NCBI RefSeq assembly: GCF_018614585.1
Contig: NZ_JAGGOI010000009.1
Location: 27,324 to 91,323 of the forward strand
DNA: 64,000 nt
Source of the DNA: Streptomyces sp. ISL-1
GTDB lineage: Bacteria > Actinomycetota > Actinomycetes > Streptomycetales > Streptomycetaceae
Direction: 5' to 3'
How positions within the stretch are numbered: position 1 is the stretch's first letter; every line of letters starts with the position of its first letter. The notes below the pieces were generated by a model, which saw only the letters and a list, made by a program, of their open reading frames with translations, ran no database searches and was not told the DNA's origin. Positions 34,014 through 41,231 of the stretch are shown here, piece after piece. Made by a program: the position numbers and the translations under genes.

Positions 34014-34060
34014 TTACGGCACTAGCCGAAAGTGATACGCCTCCCCCCGTGGGGCGTCAA
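34014..34060 (-). promoter_or_regulatory. Promoter and operator O5 of the beta-propeller gene
   Basis: On the minus strand TTGACG (34055-34060) and TATCAC (34032-34037) are 17 bases apart. The site TTACGGCACTAGCCGAAA (34014-34031), which matches the outer arms of the other four operators (TTACGGC and GCCGAAA), begins at the base after the -10 box and covers the expected start of transcription. Its centre differs from the others, so it may be a weaker site. Confidence 0.68.
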
Positions 34061-34187
34061 CGGCGCCGACCGAGCGGGTCCGGGACAGCACTCCAACGGG
34101 CCCACGTCATGCCCATTCAGCTCTGTCCACCGGACGGCGGGCGCGCCCGGTGCCGGCGGCGCCGCGGGCCTGCGTGAGACTGGCGGT

Positions 34188-34463
34188 GTGAGAAGTGAGA
34201 ACACCCCCTTCGTGGGCGGGCCGCTGGACGGGCGCGTGCTGCCGGTTCTGGTCGGGCCGACCGGGCATCCTCCGAAGTGGTACGAGGTCCCCGTGCCGGG
34301 CGACGACGACACGCCGCCGACGGTGTACGCGTACCGGCGCGTCCCCGCGGGCTACACCAGGCGGCTCGGTCTGCGGCGCGGCTGGAAGTACGAGTACGCC
34401 CCCGACGGCAAGGAGCGACGCGCGCTGAAGTGGCCCTGGTCGAAGCCGAAGGGCGCGCCATAA
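34188..34463 (+). CDS. Small conserved-type hypothetical protein
   Basis: The 91-residue product begins at GTG 34188. It contains [28 protein letters not shown] and [28 protein letters not shown], a compact beta-rich pattern with no catalytic motif, signal peptide or membrane segment. I do not recognise a function. It is divergent from the beta-propeller gene and 37 bases before the pseudokinase gene on the same strand. Confidence 0.6.
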   Translation: MRSENTPFVGGPLDGRVLPVLVGPTGHPPKWYEVPVPGDDDTPPTVYAYRRVPAGYTRRLGLRRGWKYEYAPDGKERRALKWPWSKPKGAP

Positions 34464-34500
34464 GATCGCGAGGACCTTTTCGCCAGGGGGGATGCTCGCC

Positions 34501-37197
34501 ATGGAGCCGCTGCAGCAGGACGATCCGCGCCAGTTCGGCCCCTACGCCACGCTGGCGCGCTTGTGGGAGTCGGCGAGCAGCGTCCGCTATCTGGCAGCCG
34601 GGACCGACGAAACGGCCGTTGTGGTCTCGGCCGCCAGGCCCCCACTGGCCGCGGTGCCGGCGTTCCGGCGCCGCTTCCAGGCCGAGGCGCGTACCGCGGA
34701 ACGGCTGGCCGGCGGGTGGGTGCCCGAGCCGCTCGGATCCGGCGCGGACGAGGAACTGTGGACGGCGAGCGCGTACGTCCCGGCGCTGACCCTGCGCGAG
34801 TCGATCGCGCTGGTCGGGCCACTGCCGGAGCGGGCGGTACGGATACTGGGCGCGGCGCTGGCGGAGACCCTGTCCCGGGTGCACGCCACAGGTGCGGTAC
34901 TGCACGGCCTGGCCCCGGACACGGTGCTGCTGGCGTCGGACGGCCCGCGGCTGACTGCCTTCGGGGCGCTGGGCGCGGCGGCGGTGGCCCACGCCGGTCC
35001 CGGCGGGCAACTGTCCGTACAGCTCGGCTATCTGACTCCGGAACAGTCGACGGGCGCGGAGCCGGGCCCGGCTTCCGACATCTTCGTCCTGGGCCTGCTT
35101 CTCGCATACGCCGCGACGGGCACCACCCCGCTGGGCTCCGCGGACGGCATCGCGCACGGGGAGCCGGAACTGGGCGGGGTGCCGGCCGAGTTGCGCCCGC
35201 TGGTGGCGAGCTGCCTGTCCAAGCTCCCGCAGGACCGCCCGTCGGCGAGCACGACGGCGGCGGCCTTGGCCCTGGAGGGCGCGGCGGCACTGGCGCGGGA
35301 CGGCTGGCTGCCACCGAGCCTGCTCAAGGCGGTGGAGTCACAGGCGAAGGCGGTGGAGAGCCTGCGGGTGTCAGGCCCGGGCGCGATGCGGGAGCCCGGC
35401 CGGCCGGCCGGAAACGCGGGAATCGCAGCGAGGGTGGCGGGGCAGCGTCCGGTGGACGCGGTGGCCCGGCAACATGCGGCAGGCGCCGGTGCCGAACCGG
35501 CGCAGGCAACTTCCCACAGCAGGCAGCCGACGCCCGGTGACAGCGCGGCCACCATGGACGCGATGGCCGCACGGCATGCCGCAGGCGCCGAGCCCGCGCA
35601 GGCGACCTCCCGCAGCAACTGGCCGCCGCCGGGTGGTGGCGCCGGGGACGCGGTGGCCGGGCAGCGCCCTGGCGGTGAGGCCGCGTCCCTCGGTGTGGTC
35701 GTCCCGCAGCAAGCGGCCGGCGCCGGAGTAGCGGGCCGAGTCGCGGGCCCGGACCCGTTCGGCGGCAGCGTCTCCGTGCCGAACGAGACGCCCGGTCACC
35801 GAATGACCGCCGCCCTCGCGGTGCCCGCCGCGCGCAGCGCCCCGCCCATGCCTCAGGCCCTGCCCGTACCCGCGTACGCACCGGCGCCCACCCCCGGCCC
35901 GGCCCCCGCCAAGCCGGACCGGCGGGCCCTGCTCGCAGGCATCGCCGCCGGGGTCGCCGGGATCGCGCTCGGTGGCGGTGGGGTGTACGCCGTCACTGAC
36001 GGGGAATCAGAGGTCGCGCCCAAGGCCCGTCCCGCTCCCCGGCGCGCCCGCGTCGCGGGGATGCCGCCGGAGCCCGCCTGGCGGTACGAGCAGCCCGGCA
36101 AGAAGGGCGACGCACCGCCCAGTGCGACGCTCTGGCGCGACCGCGTGCTCCTGCTGACCGGCAGGGACCAGGCCGTCGGGGTGGACCTGCGCACCGGACG
36201 CCGGCTCTGGCAGCTCAAGGAGGCCGCCTCGCCCTCCCGCGCCGTGCCCGTCGATGACGCGCTCTGTCTCGTGAACGGCGCCACTCACTTCCTGTGGATC
36301 TCCGCGCTGGACGGGCAGATCAGGCACCGGGTCGCCAAGACCACCCTCGCCGGCCCCGGCGAGACCCTGACCCTCGGGAGCGTCACCGGCTCGGACGCCG
36401 GCACACTCTGGGTGACCGGCCATGTCAAGAAGGGCGCCGCGCTCGCCACGTACTTCTTCGCGTACGACCTGATCGCGCGCAAGTGGCTGTGGCGCACCCC
36501 CGTCGCAAACGGCCTCCCCCCGCACATCCCCCGGTACGACCTGATCGCCGTCCGCCCCGCCGACATCGTCGTGCGGCAGGACGCGGCATCCCTCACCCCC
36601 GCGCAGCGCACCGCGTCCAAGGGCGCGTCCGTGCTGCTGGCGTTCGACCGCAAGACGGGCAAGCTGCGCCAGTCACTGCCGCTGCCCGGCGTGGTGCCCG
36701 CCGCCGCCGTGCTCGGCGATACGACGGAGAGGCTGTTCGCCGCGGCGGCGGGCGAGTTGCAGGCGTACAACAGCCGCACCGGCGCACGGCTGTGGCGGCT
36801 GGCCGCCGCCATCCCCGCCGCCGGCCAGAGCGGAATCTTCCCCTACGGCAAGGGGACCCTGCGCGGCCCCGTGCTGTACGTCGCCAACCGCTACCAGCAG
36901 GTGTACGCCATCGACACAGCCACCGGCCGCCGGCAATGGCAGCGCTCCACCGAGGCGCCCGTCTGGAACGGCGTCCCCGCCACTGCCCTCAGCGCGAGCG
37001 GCGGCACGGTGCTCGCGGGCGACGGCGCGCAGCTCACCGCGTTCGCCGCGCGTGACGGCAGGCGGCTGTGGAAGTTCCAGGAGGCGGGCGTGAAGGACGT
37101 CCCGGGCGGCCCCCGCTATGTCCCCCTGCCGGGTGGCGACGGCCGGAATCTAGTCGTCCAGCGGGAGAGGACCTTCTACGCGCTGCCGGTGGACTGA
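34501..37197 (+). CDS. Pseudokinase fused to a PQQ-like beta-propeller
   Basis: The 898-residue protein starts at ATG 34501, ten bases after a G-rich Shine-Dalgarno; ATG 34492 is too close to it. Residues 1-270 follow the Ser/Thr kinase fold but lack the key residues: VVVSAARPP where VAVK should be, LHGLAPDTVLL for HRDLKPxN and FGALGAA for DFG. A disordered Ala/Pro linker (about 280-460) contains repeated HAAGAxAEPAQATS units. A membrane helix (about 475-495) and an outer beta-propeller with GVDLRTGRRLWQL, YNSRTGARLWRL and IDTATGRRQWQR blades follow. It may sense an envelope ligand and signal by binding and not by phosphorylation. Confidence 0.82.
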   Translation: MEPLQQDDPRQFGPYATLARLWESASSVRYLAAGTDETAVVVSAARPPLAAVPAFRRRFQAEARTAERLAGGWVPEPLGSGADEELWTASAYVPALTLRESIALVGPLPERAVRILGAALAETLSRVHATGAVLHGLAPDTVLLASDGPRLTAFGALGAAAVAHAGPGGQLSVQLGYLTPEQSTGAEPGPASDIFVLGLLLAYAATGTTPLGSADGIAHGEPELGGVPAELRPLVASCLSKLPQDRPSASTTAAALALEGAAALARDGWLPPSLLKAVESQAKAVESLRVSGPGAMREPGRPAGNAGIAARVAGQRPVDAVARQHAAGAGAEPAQATSHSRQPTPGDSAATMDAMAARHAAGAEPAQATSRSNWPPPGGGAGDAVAGQRPGGEAASLGVVVPQQAAGAGVAGRVAGPDPFGGSVSVPNETPGHRMTAALAVPAARSAPPMPQALPVPAYAPAPTPGPAPAKPDRRALLAGIAAGVAGIALGGGGVYAVTDGESEVAPKARPAPRRARVAGMPPEPAWRYEQPGKKGDAPPSATLWRDRVLLLTGRDQAVGVDLRTGRRLWQLKEAASPSRAVPVDDALCLVNGATHFLWISALDGQIRHRVAKTTLAGPGETLTLGSVTGSDAGTLWVTGHVKKGAALATYFFAYDLIARKWLWRTPVANGLPPHIPRYDLIAVRPADIVVRQDAASLTPAQRTASKGASVLLAFDRKTGKLRQSLPLPGVVPAAAVLGDTTERLFAAAAGELQAYNSRTGARLWRLAAAIPAAGQSGIFPYGKGTLRGPVLYVANRYQQVYAIDTATGRRQWQRSTEAPVWNGVPATALSASGGTVLAGDGAQLTAFAARDGRRLWKFQEAGVKDVPGGPRYVPLPGGDGRNLVVQRERTFYALPVD

Positions 37198-37336
37198 CAC
37201 GCCGTAAGCGACCCGCGCTCCGCCTCGACGAGTGAGCGCATTGGGCCGATCCGCCCACTCGCGGGGCACTCCCCCACGCGCCCTCGCATGATCGGCAGTG
37301 GGGTGGACGGCCCACCCCGCAGCCGGAGGTGATGAA

Positions 37337-38491
37337 GTGACAGGCAGGTTGCTCCACTCCGTCTGTACGGCTGCGCTGGCGACCGCGACCGCCGTCGCGG
37401 CGGTACCGGCTGCCGCCGAACCCGCGCCCACACCCGCACCCGCTCCGCCCACGACCGTCTCCGGGATGCTGACCGCGCTTCAGACGCTGTACCGCCAGGC
37501 GGAGGAGGCCGGCGAGACGTACAAGGCAACGGGGGAGGAGCTCAGGAGACAGCGAGCCCGGACGGCGAGGCTGGCCCGCCAGCTCGCGGGCGCGCGTAAA
37601 GCCGTCGTCGCGGCCCGCGCCGACGCGGGACGGCTGGCCCGCGAGCAGTACCGGGGCCGTTCCGAGCTCTCCTCGTACCTGGGGCTGCTGCTCTCCCGGA
37701 ATCCGAAACAGGCCCTCGACCAGCACCATCTGATCGAGCGCGCGGCCGCCCACCAGTTGGCGACGATGGCCGGCCTGAAGGAGGGCGCGAGGCGGGCCGC
37801 CGGGCTGGCGGCCTTGTCCCGCGAGGCGCTGGACAAGGAGCTGACGCTGGCGGCGAAGCAGAAGAAGGCGCGCGACGACGCGACCGCGCAGCTGAGGGAC
37901 GTCGAGAAGATGCTCGCCTCGCTCTCCGCCGACGAGATCGCCGAAGTGGCTGCGCTGGAAAGGACCAACGCGGCCAAGGCCCAGGAGAAGCTCCTGGCCT
38001 CGGGCGTGCTCGGCGGTAGGCGCACACCGACGTCGCAGGGCCGGCGGGCGCTCAAGTACGCGGTCGAGCAGATCGGCAAGCCGTACGTCTGGGGCGCGGA
38101 GGGCCCCCAGTCGTACGACTGCTCGGGGCTGACCTCGCAGGCGTGGGCGCGGGCCGGCCGCGAGATCCCGCGGACCAGCCAGGAGCAGTGGGCACAGCTC
38201 CCGAAGGTCTCGCTGCGCGCACTGCGCCCCGGCGATCTGGTGATCTACTACCCCAAGGCCACCCATGTGGCCATCTACCTGGGCGAAGGCAAGGTCGTCC
38301 AGGCCCCACGCCCGGGCACCAAGGTCAAGGTCTCCCCCATCGCGGCCAATCCGCTGATCGGCGCGGTCCGCCCGGACCCGGACGGCAGTCCGCTGAGCAG
38401 CTATACCCCGCCGCGGCTTCCCAGGGGAGCAACGGCGGGGCAGGACGACGGCTACTTCGCGGCGGGAGCTCCGGACACCTCGGCCAGGTAG
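37337..38491 (+). CDS. Secreted NlpC/P60 peptidoglycan endopeptidase
   Basis: The 384-residue protein starts with GTG seven bases after GGAGG. It has a signal peptide ending near AAAEPA, a long coiled coil (about 45-220) and a C-terminal NlpC/P60 domain with Cys262 in YDCSGLTSQAW and His310 in KATHVAIYLG. It cleaves peptide stems of peptidoglycan outside the cell, as RipA-like hydrolases do; the coiled coil probably controls access or partner binding. The last 40 bases overlap the end of the convergent flavoprotein gene. Confidence 0.9.
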   Translation: MTGRLLHSVCTAALATATAVAAVPAAAEPAPTPAPAPPTTVSGMLTALQTLYRQAEEAGETYKATGEELRRQRARTARLARQLAGARKAVVAARADAGRLAREQYRGRSELSSYLGLLLSRNPKQALDQHHLIERAAAHQLATMAGLKEGARRAAGLAALSREALDKELTLAAKQKKARDDATAQLRDVEKMLASLSADEIAEVAALERTNAAKAQEKLLASGVLGGRRTPTSQGRRALKYAVEQIGKPYVWGAEGPQSYDCSGLTSQAWARAGREIPRTSQEQWAQLPKVSLRALRPGDLVIYYPKATHVAIYLGEGKVVQAPRPGTKVKVSPIAANPLIGAVRPDPDGSPLSSYTPPRLPRGATAGQDDGYFAAGAPDTSAR

Positions 38492-39699
38492 GCGTTCGCC
38501 TTCTCCGGGTCGAAGAAGAAGTTCTCGAAGTCGGCCGGATCGTTGAAGCCGTTCGCGAACCGGTCGGCGACCGGCTGGAGCCCGCCGGCCGCGCCGATGA
38601 GGTTCAGCACGTGCTCCGGCGGGACGCCGAGCATCGCGTTCGTCCACTTGGTGACGTGCTGCGCGGTGTCCCAGTAGCGGTCGAACGTGGACTGCATCCA
38701 CGCCTCGTCGAACGGCCGGTCACCGTGCCCGGTGATCGAGGCGAGGTACGAGGCGGCGCACTTGGACGCCGAGTTGGAGCCCTGCCCGGTGATCGGGTCG
38801 TTGGCGACGACGACGTCCGCGACGCCGAGGACCAGACCGCCGCCGGGGAGGCGGCCGATCGGATTGCGGACGGTGGGGGGGTACCGTCCGGCGAGCGTGC
38901 CGTTCGCGTCGGTCAGCTCGACCTTGGTGGCCCGCGCGTACTCCCAGGGCGTGAACTTCTCCATGAGTTCCAGCGTCAGGGAGAGGTGCTCGGCGGGGTC
39001 CTTGACCCCCTGGAAGGCATCGAGCGGTCCGCCGGGGATGCCCTCCCAGAAGAGGATGTCCGCGCGGCCGGTGTTGGTGTACGTCGGCATCACGAAGAGT
39101 TCGCCGACGCCGGGGATCAGATTGCAGCGGACCGCGTCGTAGTCGGGGTGCTCGGGGCGCGGGCCCAGGCCGTGGACGTAGGCGACGGCGAGCGCGCGCT
39201 GCGGTGCGTCGTACGGGGAGCGCGAAGCGTCCCGGCCGAACATCGAGACCAGCTCGCCCTTGCCCGCCGAGACCATCACCAGGTCGTACGTCCGGGAGAA
39301 GTAGTCCAGGTCGGAGACCGCCGCGCCATGGATGACGAGCTGGCCGCCGCGCTGCGCGAACGTCTCCATCCAGCCGGCCATCTTCACGCGCTGGTCGACG
39401 GACTGGGCGTAGCCGTCGAGCTTGCCGACCCAGTCGACGGCGCGGCTGGAGTCCGGGGCGGCGACGGAGACGCCGAGGCCCTGGATGCGCGGGGCCTGGG
39501 ACTCCCAGAAGTTGATGCCCAGATCGCGCTCGTGCTGCAGCGCGGTGTGGAACATGCACTGCGTGGACATGACCCGGCCGGAGCGGATCTCGTCGGCCGT
39601 GCGGTTGGACATGAGGGTGACCTCGTAGCCCTGCGACTGGAGTCCGAGGGCGAGCTGGAGACCGGACTGACCGGCTCCGACTATGAGTATCTTCCGCAT
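38452..39699 (-). CDS. Styrene-monooxygenase-like FAD oxygenase
   Basis: The 415-residue flavoprotein begins RKILIVGAGQSGLQLALGL, the Rossmann FAD motif, and contains the SGRVMSTQCMFHTALQHER and VVVANDPITGQGSNSASK segments of the StyA group. The family epoxidises or hydroxylates aromatic substrates with FADH2 from a separate reductase, which is not seen nearby. It lies 23 bases after the cvnD gene on the same strand, so it is probably the effector gene of the conservon operon. Its end overlaps the NlpC/P60 gene by 40 bases. Confidence 0.86.
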   Translation of the reverse strand: MRKILIVGAGQSGLQLALGLQSQGYEVTLMSNRTADEIRSGRVMSTQCMFHTALQHERDLGINFWESQAPRIQGLGVSVAAPDSSRAVDWVGKLDGYAQSVDQRVKMAGWMETFAQRGGQLVIHGAAVSDLDYFSRTYDLVMVSAGKGELVSMFGRDASRSPYDAPQRALAVAYVHGLGPRPEHPDYDAVRCNLIPGVGELFVMPTYTNTGRADILFWEGIPGGPLDAFQGVKDPAEHLSLTLELMEKFTPWEYARATKVELTDANGTLAGRYPPTVRNPIGRLPGGGLVLGVADVVVANDPITGQGSNSASKCAASYLASITGHGDRPFDEAWMQSTFDRYWDTAQHVTKWTNAMLGVPPEHVLNLIGAAGGLQPVADRFANGFNDPADFENFFFDPEKANAYLAEVSGAPAAK

Positions 39700-39722
39700 G
39701 GCGGGTGTTCTCCGTTGCGTAG

Positions 39723-40358
39723 CTATTCGGGGGTGGCTTCGAGAGCGTGGGCGACCAGCGTGAGCAGGGACTCGATCACCGTGATCCGGTTACGCGCGTC
39801 CATGACCACCACTGGTACGCGGGGCGGCACCGTCAAGGCCTCCCGCACGTCGTCCGCCTCGAAGAACTCCGAACCCTCGAAGTGGTTGACGGCGACGATG
39901 TACGGCAGGCCGCTGCTCTCGAAGTAGTCGAGCGCCGGGAAGCAGTCCGGCAGCCTGCGGGTGTCGGCCAGCACGACCGCGCCTATCGCGCCGCGCACCA
40001 GGTCGTCCCACATGAACCAGAAACGCTGCTGACCCGGCGTGCCGAAGACGTACAGCACCAGATCCTCGTCGAGCGTGACCCGGCCGAAGTCCATGGCCAC
40101 GGTCGTGGTGAGCTTGTCGGGCGTCGCGGTGAGGTCGTCCGTCTCCTCGCTCGCCTGCGTCATCAGCGCTTCGGTCTGCAGCGGGGTTATCTCGGAGACC
40201 GAGCCGACGAAGGTCGTCTTGCCGACGCCGAAGCCCCCCGCGACCACTATCTTGGTCGCGGTCGGTGCCCGGGTGTGGTCCAACTGCCAGGCCTGCAGCT
40301 CCTCCTCGGGCTGCGAACCGGGCCGGGCAAGCAGCGTGTCAGAGGCGGCGGAGTCCAC
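39723..40358 (-). CDS. cvnD: Conservon GTP-binding protein CvnD
   Basis: The 211-residue small GTPase has the P-loop GGFGVGKTTF at 41-50, a switch region FGTPGQQRFWFMWDDL and the guanine-binding segment VAVNHFEG. In conservons it is held at the membrane with CvnA-C and acts as a switch comparable to a G protein. The GTG start lies 20 bases inside the end of cvnC. The acidic, short N-terminus fits the family. Confidence 0.93.
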   Translation of the reverse strand: MDSAASDTLLARPGSQPEEELQAWQLDHTRAPTATKIVVAGGFGVGKTTFVGSVSEITPLQTEALMTQASEETDDLTATPDKLTTTVAMDFGRVTLDEDLVLYVFGTPGQQRFWFMWDDLVRGAIGAVVLADTRRLPDCFPALDYFESSGLPYIVAVNHFEGSEFFEADDVREALTVPPRVPVVVMDARNRITVIESLLTLVAHALEATPE

Positions 40359-40752
40359 TCAGCACCCTTTCGAGCAGTGCGCGGTCGGGCTGGCCGGAGT
40401 CACGCCCGGTCCCGAACACGCGGATCTTTCCCTGGTCGGCCAGGTCGCTGAGCAGCACCCGGACAACACCGAGCGGCATCTTCAGCAAGGCCGAAATCTC
40501 GGCCACGGTACGCATACGGCGGCACAGCTCGACGATCGCCCGCAACTCGGGCATGACGCGCGAGGAAAGGTCGCCCTTGGGCAGTTCCCTGCGCTCCTCG
40601 GGGGCTTCGAGCGCGGCGACGAATGTCTCGACGAGCAGCACATGGCCGAAGCGGGTACGGCCGCCGGTGAGTGAGTAGGGGCGGACACGGGCCGGGCGTT
40701 GGCTCTCGCCGCGGACGGGAAGCCTTCGGGCGGGTTCAGCGGCGGGCGTCAC
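40339..40752 (-). CDS. cvnC: Conservon DUF742 protein CvnC
   Basis: The 137-residue protein has the RPYSLTGGRT motif of DUF742 near residue 25 and a winged-helix-like part (SSRVMPELRAIVELCRRMRTVAEISALLKMPLGVVRVLLSDLADQG). It is the third component of the conservon and probably links CvnB and the GTPase. GTG start; it overlaps cvnB by four and cvnD by 20 bases. Confidence 0.92.
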   Translation of the reverse strand: MTPAAEPARRLPVRGESQRPARVRPYSLTGGRTRFGHVLLVETFVAALEAPEERRELPKGDLSSRVMPELRAIVELCRRMRTVAEISALLKMPLGVVRVLLSDLADQGKIRVFGTGRDSGQPDRALLERVLSGLRRL

Positions 40753-41231
40753 TGAGCGCTCTCCATCGTTTTGCGTAGTTCACTGCGGAGCTCGGGGGTG
40801 AGGACATGTCCGGCGCGGCCGACGAAGAGCGCCATGTGATACGCGACGACGCTCATGTCGCAGTCGGGAGTGGCTTGCACACCGAGCAGCGAGCCGTCGC
40901 TGATCGACATGACGAAGACGCTGCCCTCCTCCATCGCGACCATCGTCTGCTTGACACCGCCGCCGTCCATCAGCCTGGCCGCGCCGATGGTGAGGCTGCC
41001 GATGCCGGAGATGATGGTGGCGAGGTCCGCGCTGGAGCCCTTCGGGCCGTCCGGGCGGCCGGTGGCGGCCGGAGCGGCGTTCTGGGCGGGGTCGGAGGAG
41101 AGCAGCAGCAGTCCGTCGGACGAGACGACGGCGACAGAGCGGACTCCTGGCACCTCCTCCACGAGATTGCTCAGCAACCAGTGCAGGTTGCGGGCTGCAC
41201 TGCTCAGGCCGAATGTCCCGGTCGCAGTCAA
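40749..41231 (-). CDS. cvnB: Conservon roadblock/LC7 protein CvnB
   Basis: The 160-residue protein carries the roadblock/LC7 fold (LSSAARNLHWLLSNLVEEVPGV, VVSSDGLLLLSSD, DLATIISGIGSLTIGA). In this setting the fold usually acts on the cognate small GTPase as a regulator. The TTG start overlaps the cvnA stop (TTGA, 41228-41231), so the two are translationally coupled. Confidence 0.92.
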   Translation of the reverse strand: MTATGTFGLSSAARNLHWLLSNLVEEVPGVRSVAVVSSDGLLLLSSDPAQNAAPAATGRPDGPKGSSADLATIISGIGSLTIGAARLMDGGGVKQTMVAMEEGSVFVMSISDGSLLGVQATPDCDMSVVAYHMALFVGRAGHVLTPELRSELRKTMESAQ

